NCBI RefSeq assembly: GCF_001620265.1
Contig: NZ_CP012661.1
Coordinates: 3,100,001 to 3,164,000, forward strand
Source of the DNA: Frigidibacter mobilis
GTDB lineage: Bacteria > Pseudomonadota > Alphaproteobacteria > Rhodobacterales > Rhodobacteraceae
Direction: 5' to 3'
Length of the DNA: 64,000 nt
The notes under the pieces were generated by a model that worked only from the letters and a program-made list of their open reading frames with translations, was not told the origin of the DNA and did not search any database. A program made the position numbers and the translations under genes. Positions 15,755 to 23,684 of the stretch are shown piece after piece; positions within the stretch are counted from its first letter, which is position 1, and the number at the start of each line of letters is the position of its first letter.

Positions 15755-16690
15755 ATGTCACCCACCCCATCCCCTGAAACCATAGACGCCATCCGCACCG
15801 CATCGCGTGAACTGGTGCGCCAGCTCGGTTTCATGGGAGGAAAATTTGCAGGGACCGACCTGCCCACTTCTGCGGTTCATGCTCTTATCGAGATCGAGTC
15901 CGGTGGAGTGACCGCGCGCGATCTGACCGAGCGCCTTCATCTGGAAAAGTCGAGCATCAGCCGGATGCTGCGCAAACTCGTCGAATCCGGCGAGGTGGTC
16001 GAGCAGCCCGGCGAAGATGGACGCGTCAAGATTCTGGCCCTCTCCGAGGCCGGGAAACGGCGGGTGCTTGCAATTCATGCCTTTGCCGCTGCGCAGGTAT
16101 CAGGTGCTCTTGATCGCCTGACACCTGACCAGGCGCACAGCGTCAAGGAGGGATTGATCCTGTACTCGGCCGCCCTGGCGGCGCAGACCTTGCATAGGCC
16201 GCCGGTCGGGGTAATCCCGGGCTATCAGACTGGGCTGATTGCCCGGATCACACAGATGCACGCGCTTTACTATGCCCGCCGTGCGGGGTTTGGGCAGCAG
16301 TTCGAAGCCGGGGTTGCGGGCGGACTTGCCGAGTTCTGCACCCGGCTGCACCATCCAGGAAACGCCATCTGGACAGCCATGCAAGGGCATGAAGTCGTCG
16401 GATCAATCGCCATCGACGGCGAGGATCTGGGCCAGAATATCGCCCATCTGCGCTGGTTCATCCTTGACGATCACGTTCGGGGAACCGGGGCCGGTCGAAG
16501 ACTGCTTTCCGCCGCGCTCGACTTCGCCGACGAGAAGGACTTCGCAGAAGTCCATCTGTGGACTTTCAGCGGCCTCGATGCAGCGCGGCACCTCTATGAA
16601 AGTCATGGGTTTGGGTTGGAAGAGGAACGGCCGGGCGCCCAATGGGGCAAGGAAGTCCTGGAGCAGAGATTCGTGCGGCGCCTGGCTTGA
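15755..16690 (+). CDS. MarR-type HTH / GNAT acetyltransferase fusion protein
   Basis: A 311-residue two-domain protein. Residues about 1-140 form a MarR-like winged helix (TSAVHALIEIESGGVTARDL, ERLHLEKSSISRMLRKLVES, then GRVKILALSEAGKRRV). Residues about 155-311 form a GNAT acetyltransferase (AHLRWFILDDHVRGTGAGRR, where RGTGAGRRLL is the acetyl-CoA loop, then HLYESHGFGLEEERPGAQWG). Such fusions are common in proteobacteria and their substrates are mostly unknown. A palindrome at 15721-15741 is a likely autoregulatory site. Confidence 0.9.
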   Translation: MSPTPSPETIDAIRTASRELVRQLGFMGGKFAGTDLPTSAVHALIEIESGGVTARDLTERLHLEKSSISRMLRKLVESGEVVEQPGEDGRVKILALSEAGKRRVLAIHAFAAAQVSGALDRLTPDQAHSVKEGLILYSAALAAQTLHRPPVGVIPGYQTGLIARITQMHALYYARRAGFGQQFEAGVAGGLAEFCTRLHHPGNAIWTAMQGHEVVGSIAIDGEDLGQNIAHLRWFILDDHVRGTGAGRRLLSAALDFADEKDFAEVHLWTFSGLDAARHLYESHGFGLEEERPGAQWGKEVLEQRFVRRLA

Positions 16691-16803
16691 AGGCCAGCCC
16701 TGGCTCGGCGCCAATTCCCCGACCGACGCGCCCCCTCCCCCGCTGGACACTCCCCACCCGAAATGGTCAAGATCGGGGCAACCCAAGATGACTGGAGGTT
16801 CCC

Positions 16804-18282
16804 ATGCTCGATTCCGTTACCGACCTGCGCGCGCTGCTGAAGGATCCCTCGCTGCTGGCGACCAAGGCCTATGTGGCCGGCCAGTGGATCGACGCCGATG
16901 ACGGCTCCACCTTCGAGGTGACCAACCCCGCCCGCGGCGACGTGATCTGCACCGTGCCGGACCTGGGCCGGGCCGAGACCGCGCGCGCCATTGCCGCCGC
17001 CGAGGCGGCGCAGAAGGACTGGGCCGCCCGCACCGGCAAGGAGCGCGCGCAGGTGATGCGCAAGTGGTTCGACCTGATGATGGCCAACCAGGACGATCTG
17101 GGCCGGATCCTGACCGCCGAGATGGGCAAGCCTCTGGCCGAGGCCAAGGGCGAGATCGCCTATGGCGCGGCCTTCATCGAATGGTTCGGCGAAGAGGCCA
17201 AGCGCATCTATGGCGAGACCATCCCCGGCCATATGCGCGACAAGCGGATCACCGTCATCAAGCAGCCGATCGGGGTTGTCGGCTCGATCACGCCCTGGAA
17301 CTTCCCCAATGCGATGATTACCCGCAAATGCGGGCCGGCGCTGGCGGCGGGCTGCGGCTTTGTGGCACGGCCGGCGGCGGAAACCCCGCTTTCGGCGCTG
17401 GCGCTGGCGGTGCTGGGGGAGCGGGCGGGGCTGCCGGGGGGGATCTTCTCGGTCATTACCTCGAAGAAATCCTCCGATATCGGCAAGGAGTTCTGCGAGA
17501 ACCACGCCGTGCGCAAGCTGACCTTCACCGGCAGTACCGAGGTCGGGCGCATCTTGCTGCGGCAGGCGGCCGATCAGGTGATGAAATGCTCGATGGAACT
17601 GGGCGGCAACGCGCCCTTCATCGTGTTCGACGATGCCGATCTCGATGCCGCGGTGCAGGGCGCGATGGCCTCGAAGTTCCGCAACAACGGCCAGACCTGC
17701 GTCTGCGCCAACCGCATCTATGTGCAGGCCGGGGTCTATGACGCCTTTGCCGCCAAGCTGGCGGCGGCGGTGGAGAAGCTCAAGGTCGGCGACGGGCTGG
17801 AAGAGGGCACGGAGGCCGGGCCGCTTATCAACGCGGGCGCGGTCGAGAAGGTCGAGGAGCATATCGCAGATGTGCTGAAGGGCGGCGGGCAGGTGGTGAC
17901 GGGCGGCAAGCGGCATGTGCTGGGTGGCACGTTCTTTGAACCGACCGTGGTGACGGGCGTGACGCAGGACATGAAGGTCTCGACCGAGGAGACCTTCGGC
18001 CCTCTGGCGCCGCTGTTCCGCTTCGAGACCGAAGAAGAGGTGATCGCCAAGGCCAATGCCACGATCTTCGGGCTGGCCAGCTATTTCTACGCCCGCGACA
18101 TCGGCCGCATCACTCGCGTGCAGGAGGGGCTGGAATACGGGATCGTCGGGGTCAATACTGGCATCATCTCGACCGAGGTTGCGCCCTTCGGCGGGGTCAA
18201 GCAATCGGGCCTGGGGCGCGAAGGCAGCCACCACGGGATCGAGGACTACCTGGAAATGAAATACATCTGCCTGTCTGTCTGA
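16804..18282 (+). CDS. gabD: NAD(P)-dependent succinate-semialdehyde dehydrogenase
   Basis: Oxidises succinate semialdehyde to succinate at the end of GABA catabolism. The 492 residues are the usual GabD length. Catalytic residues are in place: Glu265 in MELGGNAPF and Cys299 in NNGQTCVCANR, the double Cys being typical of GabD. The cofactor-side motif reads GFVARPAAETPLSALAL, with Arg189 where most aldehyde dehydrogenases have Lys. The SD is GGAGG, 6 bp before the ATG. A hairpin at 18293-18320 ends the gene. No gabT or transporter gene adjoins it, so it may serve other aldehydes as well. Confidence 0.93.
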   Translation: MLDSVTDLRALLKDPSLLATKAYVAGQWIDADDGSTFEVTNPARGDVICTVPDLGRAETARAIAAAEAAQKDWAARTGKERAQVMRKWFDLMMANQDDLGRILTAEMGKPLAEAKGEIAYGAAFIEWFGEEAKRIYGETIPGHMRDKRITVIKQPIGVVGSITPWNFPNAMITRKCGPALAAGCGFVARPAAETPLSALALAVLGERAGLPGGIFSVITSKKSSDIGKEFCENHAVRKLTFTGSTEVGRILLRQAADQVMKCSMELGGNAPFIVFDDADLDAAVQGAMASKFRNNGQTCVCANRIYVQAGVYDAFAAKLAAAVEKLKVGDGLEEGTEAGPLINAGAVEKVEEHIADVLKGGGQVVTGGKRHVLGGTFFEPTVVTGVTQDMKVSTEETFGPLAPLFRFETEEEVIAKANATIFGLASYFYARDIGRITRVQEGLEYGIVGVNTGIISTEVAPFGGVKQSGLGREGSHHGIEDYLEMKYICLSV

Positions 18283-18292
18283 CCGGACGCAA

Positions 18293-18320
18293 AAGGGGCG
18301 CGCCTTATGGCGCGCCCCTT
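18293..18320 (+). terminator. GC hairpin after gabD
   Basis: Perfect 12-bp arms AAGGGGCGCGCC / GGCGCGCCCCTT with loop TTAT and tail GTCAGACG. The same arms recur at 19054-19082, on the other side of the acetyltransferase gene. Confidence 0.65.
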
Positions 18321-18500
18321 GTCAGACGTGTTGAAGAACCACGCATGGCCCCGAGTGCGACACGTTTCTAAACAGGCTAATGCCCTCGCAGTAATCTGCG
18401 GGGGTTTCATCGTCCCGGATGTCAGCCGTGCGGACGGAGCCGCCGTTGCCAAACCGGGGGTATCTTGCATTTCAGTACAGGATCAGCTTCTGTCGCGCTT

Positions 18501-18968
18501 ATGTCTACACAGAGCAACGTGCCACAGGATGATTTTCGAATTGAAGCCGCTCTTGCAGCGGATTCTGACAGGCTTGCCACAATTCGCGTGGAAGCGATGC
18601 GCCCGAGTTTAGAAGCTGTCGGACGGTTTGATCCAGTGCGTGCCAGAGATCGATTCCTCGACACCTATTGTCACGCAGATACTAAGATTATTCTTACAAG
18701 GGACGGGGTTGCAGGTTTCTTTGTCGCTCGGAAACATGCCGGGCATCTTTATCTCGATCACCTCTATGTCTCGATCCCTTTTCAAGGAAGAGGGATCGGT
18801 CGACGAGTCATTAACCTCCTGAAGACCGAGGCGCGTTCATGTGCGTTGCCCATCCGTCTGATCGCCTTGAATGGAAGCCCAGCCAACGAATTCTACCAAT
18901 CTTGCGGTTTCGCATCCATCTCCAGAGATGCGTTGGACACCCTCTACGAATGGATGCCGGAGCGCTAA
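18501..18968 (+). CDS. GNAT family N-acetyltransferase (lower-GC gene)
   Basis: A 155-residue single-domain GNAT. It has an N-terminal segment FRIEAALAADSDRLATIRVE, the core HLYLDHLYVSIPFQGRGIGR with the acetyl-CoA loop QGRGIGRRVI, and a C-terminal NEFYQSCGFASISRD. The substrate is unknown. A TTG start 12 codons upstream (18465) is possible, but the ATG at 18501 is preferred. The gene and its 200-bp upstream region are visibly less GC-rich than the neighbours and sit between two hairpins with identical arms, which suggests acquisition by transfer. Confidence 0.85.
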   Translation: MSTQSNVPQDDFRIEAALAADSDRLATIRVEAMRPSLEAVGRFDPVRARDRFLDTYCHADTKIILTRDGVAGFFVARKHAGHLYLDHLYVSIPFQGRGIGRRVINLLKTEARSCALPIRLIALNGSPANEFYQSCGFASISRDALDTLYEWMPER

Positions 18969-19053
18969 TCATCGGTCCGCTGCGGGCTCGAAGCGGACGA
19001 ACCCCCTTTTGATGATCGCGACCGAGCTGGTCACGATCATCAGCACACCCGGT

Positions 19054-19082
19054 AAGGGGCGCGCCCGGATGGCGCGCCCCTT
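19054..19082. terminator. GC hairpin between the acetyltransferase gene and hsp20
   Basis: The arms AAGGGGCGCGCC / GGCGCGCCCCTT are identical to those at 18293-18320, with loop CGGAT. It lies between convergent genes and could serve both. Confidence 0.6.
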
Positions 19083-19097
19083 GTCGTTTCTGCGGGA

Positions 19098-19586
19098 TCA
19101 GGCTTGGGCGGCTTCCAGCGCCTTCGGCTCGACCGTGGTTTCAACGGCGGTCTGCGCCGGGCCGCTGCGCGCAATCTCGATCCGGCGGGGTTTCAGCGCC
19201 TCGGGGATCTCGCGCACGAGGTCGATATGCAGCATCCCGTCGCCATGCGCGGCGCCGGTGACGCGGACATGGTCGGCAAGCGCGAAGCGGCGTTCAAAGG
19301 CGCGGGTGGCGATGCCGCGGTGCAGGTAGGTGCGGCCGGTCTCTTCGGCGGCCTTCTTGGCGGCGACGATCAGCGCGCCGTCCTTGACCTCGACCGCCAG
19401 TTCATCGGCGGCGAAGCCGGCGACGGCAATCGAGATGCGATAGGCATTCTCGGCGGTCTTTTCGATATTGTAGGGGGGGTAGGTCGGCTGGGCGACATCG
19501 GCAGCCAGGACCCGGTCCATCAGGTCGGCGATCCGGTCGAAACCGACGGTTGCGCGGTAGAGCGGCGCCATATCAACGTTACGCAT
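19098..19586 (-). CDS. Hsp20/alpha-crystallin small heat shock protein (IbpA-like)
   Basis: A 162-residue ATP-independent holdase chaperone. The start MRNVDMAPLYRATVGFDRIA is typical of IbpA-like proteins, followed by PPYNIEKTAENAYRISIAVA and the crystallin core ending RRFALADHVRVTGAAHGDGM and LHIDLVREIPEALKPRRIEI. The C-terminus adds an Ala/Thr-rich tail. The start at 19586 is preferred over the ATG two codons upstream because GGAGG then sits 6 bp away. A sigma-32-like promoter lies at 19682-19710. Confidence 0.93.
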   Translation of the reverse strand: MRNVDMAPLYRATVGFDRIADLMDRVLAADVAQPTYPPYNIEKTAENAYRISIAVAGFAADELAVEVKDGALIVAAKKAAEETGRTYLHRGIATRAFERRFALADHVRVTGAAHGDGMLHIDLVREIPEALKPRRIEIARSGPAQTAVETTVEPKALEAAQA

Positions 19587-19681
19587 AGTCATCCTCCATC
19601 GAGCGATGCTGGGCCCCACCGCATCCGGCGGCAGGGACGGTTGCAGAGCCGGAACCCGATTGCGGCATTCCGACAGGGCAA

Positions 19682-19710
19682 AGGTGGGAAGGCCCTGGCC
19701 GGCGTTCAAG
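19682..19710 (-). promoter_or_regulatory. Possible heat-shock (sigma-32) promoter of hsp20
   Basis: On the minus strand CTTGAAC (19704-19710) is followed after 15 bp by CCCACCT (19682-19688), which fits the CTTGAAA / CCCCAT pattern. It falls between the protease stop and hsp20, leaving a leader of about 90 nt. Confidence 0.45.
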
Positions 19711-19723
19711 AGGGGGTACGCGC

Positions 19724-20554
19724 CTATGGCCGTACGAATTTCGCCCCGCCCGAGACGGCACCCTCGCCCGCGCCGCGGCGGAAGACCTGGCCCGAGACCG
19801 GCAGCACCGCCCCGGCCATCACCGCGCGCAATTGCGTCAGCGGACCGGCCAGCGCCGTGCCAAGCGCGACCGGGCGGCCCTCGACCTCGGCCTTGGCCGA
19901 CACGACCGAGACGATCCGCGCGACGCCGTCCCTGATGCTGAAGATCGGCGCGCCCGAGGCACCGAAATCGACCTCGCATCCCAGCACCAGCACCTCGCCC
20001 TGCCGGTCCAGCACCTTGCAGAACTCTTGCAGCGAGGGCGCCTCGGCGCGGTCGAGGGCATAGGATACTACCCCCACCTCGTCCCCCCGGCGGGGCTGCA
20101 GGTCGGTGGCGAAGGGCTGGATCGAGGGCAGGCGGATCGGCTGTTCCAGCTCCAGCAGGGCAAGGTCATGGCCGACGCGGTCCAGATCGGCGCCGCTTTG
20201 GTAGATGTAATCGGGGTGGGCAACCGCACGGCGCACCTTGCGATAGGCGGCGGCGCGGCCCTGGCGCCAGCCGGCGAGGAATTCCATTTCCGCCGCCTCG
20301 AACCGCTTGCCGGTGGTCTTGTCATACAGGCAATGCGCCGCGGTCAGCACCTGATCGGGCGCGATCAGCGCGCCGGTGCAAAAGCCGCGCCCGCCAAGGT
20401 CGATGCGGCCCACCGCCTCCCAGCCGCGGGTATCGTCGCTCGTGGTCAGCGCGCGCAGGCCGGAGTCCTGCGCCGAGGCCGGGCCAGACGGCAGAGCGGC
20501 CATCATCAGGAGGCACAGGGCTTGCAGGGACAGGCGGCGGGCGGTCTTGGGCAT
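19724..20554 (-). CDS. Trypsin-like serine protease, secreted
   Basis: A 276-residue S1-fold protease with signal peptide (MPKTARRLSLQALCLLMMAA up to ASAQDSG). The catalytic triad is visible: His in QVLTAAHCLYD, Asp in DRVGHDLALLELEQP and Ser in VDFGASGAPIF. The protein lacks PDZ domains, unlike DegP, and resembles the glutamyl-endopeptidase-like secreted proteases of Rhodobacteraceae. The start at 20554 gives a clean signal peptide. The gene is followed by hsp20, but a promoter-like sequence lies between them. Confidence 0.87.
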   Translation of the reverse strand: MPKTARRLSLQALCLLMMAALPSGPASAQDSGLRALTTSDDTRGWEAVGRIDLGGRGFCTGALIAPDQVLTAAHCLYDKTTGKRFEAAEMEFLAGWRQGRAAAYRKVRRAVAHPDYIYQSGADLDRVGHDLALLELEQPIRLPSIQPFATDLQPRRGDEVGVVSYALDRAEAPSLQEFCKVLDRQGEVLVLGCEVDFGASGAPIFSIRDGVARIVSVVSAKAEVEGRPVALGTALAGPLTQLRAVMAGAVLPVSGQVFRRGAGEGAVSGGAKFVRP

Positions 20555-20740
20555 GGGCGGCGGATCCGGTTGGCGAGATATCCGGTTACCGGCCCGGTGA
20601 GGCAAGATTATGACCGGTCTCCGGCCTGGTGGAGACCGCCGAAATGGTGCACCCGAGAGGTGCCTTAGCGTTTCAGTCGGGCGCGGGTGTCGCATGGGCG
20701 CGGCCGGGCGCGCAGGGTATCAGAGTGCCAAGCACAGCAA

Positions 20741-20982
20741 GCCAGCCATCGCCAGCCAGCAAGTGCCCCTCCCAGCACAGACAGTTCCTGCGACCCAGCC
20801 AGCCACCGGCCATCATGGCCCGGCAGCGCGCAAGACACGCCAGGCAGACCACCGCCGCAGCAGCCAGCTTTCGCCAGCCCCGCCAGCCCCAAGCCAGCAG
20901 CGCCCGCCCGCAGATCGCCAAAGCCAGCCCCCGCGCCAGCACAGCCAGCCTGCAGCCAGCCGATCGCCAGCCTTACGCCAGC
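20741..20982. repeat. GCCAGC-rich low-complexity tract
   Basis: The hexamer GCCAGC occurs about 14 times in roughly 240 bp with irregular spacing, within the 418-bp gap between the protease start (20554) and the glcF stop (20973). A weak minus-strand frame (20673-20942, GTG start, hydrophobic, Ala/Leu/Trp-rich, no family recognised) crosses it. I do not call this frame a gene. Nothing else is seen in the gap. Confidence 0.75.
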
Positions 20983-22256
20983 ACCCGTGGCCGTGGTCCC
21001 CCTGTCGCCCAATCCAGCAATTCCACCGTATGCACGACCGGGATGCCGGTAGCGGACCCGATCTGCATCATGCAGCCGATATTGCCCGCAGCGATCACGT
21101 CGGGGGCCTTCGCCTCCAGCGTCTGCACCTTGCGGCGCTGCAGCTCGCCCGAGATTTCGGGCTGCAGCAGGTTGTAGGTGCCGGCGGATCCGCAGCACAG
21201 GTGGCTGTCGGCAGGCTCCACCACCTCGAACCCCGCCGCCTTCAGCAGATCCTTGGGTGCGGTCTTCACCTGCTGGCCGTGCTGCAGCGAACAGGCGGCG
21301 TGATAGGCGACGCGCATCCCCTGCGGCGCCCCGGCAGGCAGCCCGATCCGCACCAGCAGTTCCGAGATGTCGCAGGCAAGACTGGAGACCTCGGCCGCCT
21401 GCGCCGCCAGCGGATCGTTGCGGAACATGTGGCCGTAATCCTTGACCGTGGTGCCGCAGCCCGAGGTGTTGATGACGATGGCATCGAGCCCGCCCGCCGC
21501 CTTTTCGCCCATCCAGGCATGGATATTGGCGGCGGCCTGGTGGTGGCTGTCATCCACCCGGCCCATGTGATGGGTCAGCGCCCCGCAGCAGCCCATGCCG
21601 CGGGCCACCACCACCTCGCAACCCAGCCGCCGCAGCAGGCGGATGGTGGCGTCGTTGATGTCGGTGTTCAGCGCCTTTTGCGCGCAGCCGGTCAGCAGCG
21701 CGACGCGCATCTTGCGCGCGCCGGTGGCCGGGAAGGTCTGCGGATCATCGTTGCGGCTGACGGGGGGCACCTGCCTTGGCGCCATCGCCACCATCGCGCG
21801 CAGGCGCGCATCGGGCAATGCCCAGGCGAAAGGCCGCGCCATCTTGGCCCCCAGCAGCGCAAGGCGGAAGCGCCCGGGATAGGGGATGACGAAGGCCAGC
21901 ACCCGGCGCAGCAGGCGGTCCATCAGCGGGCGGCGGTAGGTCGCCTCGATATGGGCGCGGGCATGGTCCACCAGATGCATGTAATGCACGCCCGAGGGGC
22001 AGGTGGTCATGCAGGCGAGGCAAGATAGGCAGCGGTCGACATGCTTGACGGTCTTCGCGTCGGCAGGGCGGCCCGATTCCAGCATCTCCTTGATGAGGTA
22101 GATGCGGCCGCGGGGGCTGTCGAGTTCATCCCCCAGCACCTGATAGCTGGGGCAGGTCGCGGTGCAGAACCCGCAATGCACGCAGGCGCGCAGGATCTGG
22201 TTGGCCCGGGCGATGCCGGGGTCTTGCAACTGCTCTGGCGTGAAATTCGTCTGCAT
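20973..22256 (-). CDS. glcF: Glycolate oxidase iron-sulfur subunit GlcF
   Basis: A 427-residue electron-transfer subunit that passes electrons from GlcD to the quinone pool. Two 4Fe-4S motifs are near the N-terminus: CVHCGFCTATCP and CLSCLACMTTCPSG. Two CCG-type domains follow (LLTGCAQKALNTDIN, GMGCCGALTHHMG; YHAACSLQHGQ, SHLCCGSAGTYN). I chose the ATG at 22256, since the longer frame upstream overlaps the small membrane protein gene. It is the last gene of the operon, and its end enters the GCCAGC tract. Confidence 0.95.
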   Translation of the reverse strand: MQTNFTPEQLQDPGIARANQILRACVHCGFCTATCPSYQVLGDELDSPRGRIYLIKEMLESGRPADAKTVKHVDRCLSCLACMTTCPSGVHYMHLVDHARAHIEATYRRPLMDRLLRRVLAFVIPYPGRFRLALLGAKMARPFAWALPDARLRAMVAMAPRQVPPVSRNDDPQTFPATGARKMRVALLTGCAQKALNTDINDATIRLLRRLGCEVVVARGMGCCGALTHHMGRVDDSHHQAAANIHAWMGEKAAGGLDAIVINTSGCGTTVKDYGHMFRNDPLAAQAAEVSSLACDISELLVRIGLPAGAPQGMRVAYHAACSLQHGQQVKTAPKDLLKAAGFEVVEPADSHLCCGSAGTYNLLQPEISGELQRRKVQTLEAKAPDVIAAGNIGCMMQIGSATGIPVVHTVELLDWATGGPRPRVLA

Positions 22257-22263
22257 CAGCCCC

Positions 22264-22581
22264 TCACAACGCCAGCAATGTCCGGGCCGGCACGGCAGCC
22301 GCCCCCAGCACCGAAAGCACCCCCAGCGGGTAGGCCCAAGCGGGGCGGCCCGCGGGCAGCAGGCGGCGGAGGCCCTGCACCAGCGCCGCCGCAAGGACGG
22401 CGGCGGTCAGCACGATCGCCAGCGCGCTGCCATATTCGCTGGTGTCGTCCTTCGCCACCCACCACAGCGCCGCCAGCGCCAGCAGCGCGATCCCGAAGCC
22501 TGCAAGGGCGCCGCGCATGGGCAGGGCGGCAAGCACCAGATAGACCGCCGCGGGCAGGCCCAGATAGATCGCCACCATCAT
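22264..22581 (-). CDS. Small membrane protein between glcE and glcF
   Basis: A 105-residue protein with about three hydrophobic segments (VAIYLGLPAAVYLVLAALP, ALAGFGIALLALAALWWVA, ALAIVLTAAVLAAALVQG), followed by a basic stretch and a last hydrophobic end. I recognise no family. Its start overlaps the glcE stop (ATGA) and it ends 7 bp before glcF, so it is certainly part of the operon. It could anchor the soluble GlcDEF complex to the membrane or move glycolate. Both ideas are inference. Confidence 0.8.
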   Translation of the reverse strand: MMVAIYLGLPAAVYLVLAALPMRGALAGFGIALLALAALWWVAKDDTSEYGSALAIVLTAAVLAAALVQGLRRLLPAGRPAWAYPLGVLSVLGAAAVPARTLLAL

Positions 22582-23672
22582 GCGCCTGCCCCGTTGCCGA
22601 AAATGCCGCGCGGGTCGAACTGCGCGCGCAGGGCTGCCGTCAGCGCCGCCACGGGGGCGGGTTCGGGCGCGAAGGCGGGCACATCGGGGGCCGATCCTCG
22701 GATGCGGGTCGCGTGGCCGGGAAGGCCGGTCAGCAGGGCGCGGGCGTCCATGCCCGCCGGGAACAGCGCCCAGACCAACCCACCGCCCCAGTCCATGACG
22801 ACCTCGCCGCCCAGCCGGGCCGCAACCTCGGGGCCGTCGGAGGGGCGCACGGAAATGCGCCAGACATCACCCGCGCGCCCGTGGAACGGCGCCACGTCGC
22901 GCACCTGCTGCCACAGGGCCGCAGCGGCACCCGGATCGCGCTCCACCACCGCCGGCCCGAAGGGGGCCAGCGCCACCAGCAGCCGGTCCACCCGGTAGGC
23001 GGTGGAGGCGGCCAGCCCCTCCAGCCGGATCAGGGTGCCGGTGCCCGGCAGATGCGCCGCCCCGGTCACGTCGAAGGGCGAGCCAAGCGCGGCCGACATC
23101 GCCGCGACCGCGCGGGCCGGCGTCAGGCCGGGCAGGATCAGCGTCGCGGTCGCGGGCGGGATCGGCTGCAGCTTGAACGCCAGCTCGGTCAGCACGCCAA
23201 GGCTGCCGTGGCTGCCGGCCAGCAGCTTGACCAGATCATAGCCGGTGACGTTCTTCATCACCCTTCCGCCGTTCTTGATGACGGTGCCGCGGCCATCGAC
23301 GAAGCGCAGGCCGATCAGGCTGTCGCGGCAGGCGCCCGCCTGCACCCGGCGCGGGCCCGAGGCGTTGGTGGCAACCACCCCGCCGATGGTGGAGGCGCCA
23401 GGCCGGCCCAGAAGCCCGCCCATCTCGCCCGGCTCGAACGGCAGGCGCTGGCCTTCGGCGGCCAGCGCCGCCTGCACCTCGGCCAGCGGGGTTCCGGCGC
23501 GGACCACCAGCGTCAGCGCGGCGGGTTCATAGAGCACGATGCCGGAGAGGCCGCCGGTCTCCAGCAGATCGCCCTGCCCCGCAGCGCTGCGCGTGCCGCC
23601 GCCCTGAACGCGCAAGGGGCCGGTGGCGCCGCGGACGAGGGCCGCCAGTTCGTCTTCGGTTGTGGGGCGCAC
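22578..23672 (-). CDS. glcE: Glycolate oxidase FAD-binding subunit GlcE
   Basis: A 364-residue subunit required for glycolate oxidation together with GlcD and GlcF. The FAD-binding (PCMH) fold is seen in PLRVQGGGTRSAAGQG, FEPGEMGGLLGRPGASTIGG, VVATNASGPRRVQAGACRDS and KNGGRVMKNVTGYDLVKLLA. It starts 12 bp after the glcD stop. Confidence 0.94.
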   Translation of the reverse strand: MRPTTEDELAALVRGATGPLRVQGGGTRSAAGQGDLLETGGLSGIVLYEPAALTLVVRAGTPLAEVQAALAAEGQRLPFEPGEMGGLLGRPGASTIGGVVATNASGPRRVQAGACRDSLIGLRFVDGRGTVIKNGGRVMKNVTGYDLVKLLAGSHGSLGVLTELAFKLQPIPPATATLILPGLTPARAVAAMSAALGSPFDVTGAAHLPGTGTLIRLEGLAASTAYRVDRLLVALAPFGPAVVERDPGAAAALWQQVRDVAPFHGRAGDVWRISVRPSDGPEVAARLGGEVVMDWGGGLVWALFPAGMDARALLTGLPGHATRIRGSAPDVPAFAPEPAPVAALTAALRAQFDPRGIFGNGAGA

Positions 23673-23684
23673 GGCGCTCTCCTG

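Noticed and set aside
19587-19681. ROSE-type RNA thermometer before hsp20
   Set aside because: Only a weak CATC/GATG stem lies near the SD. The conserved ROSE pattern that pairs with the SD is not visible.
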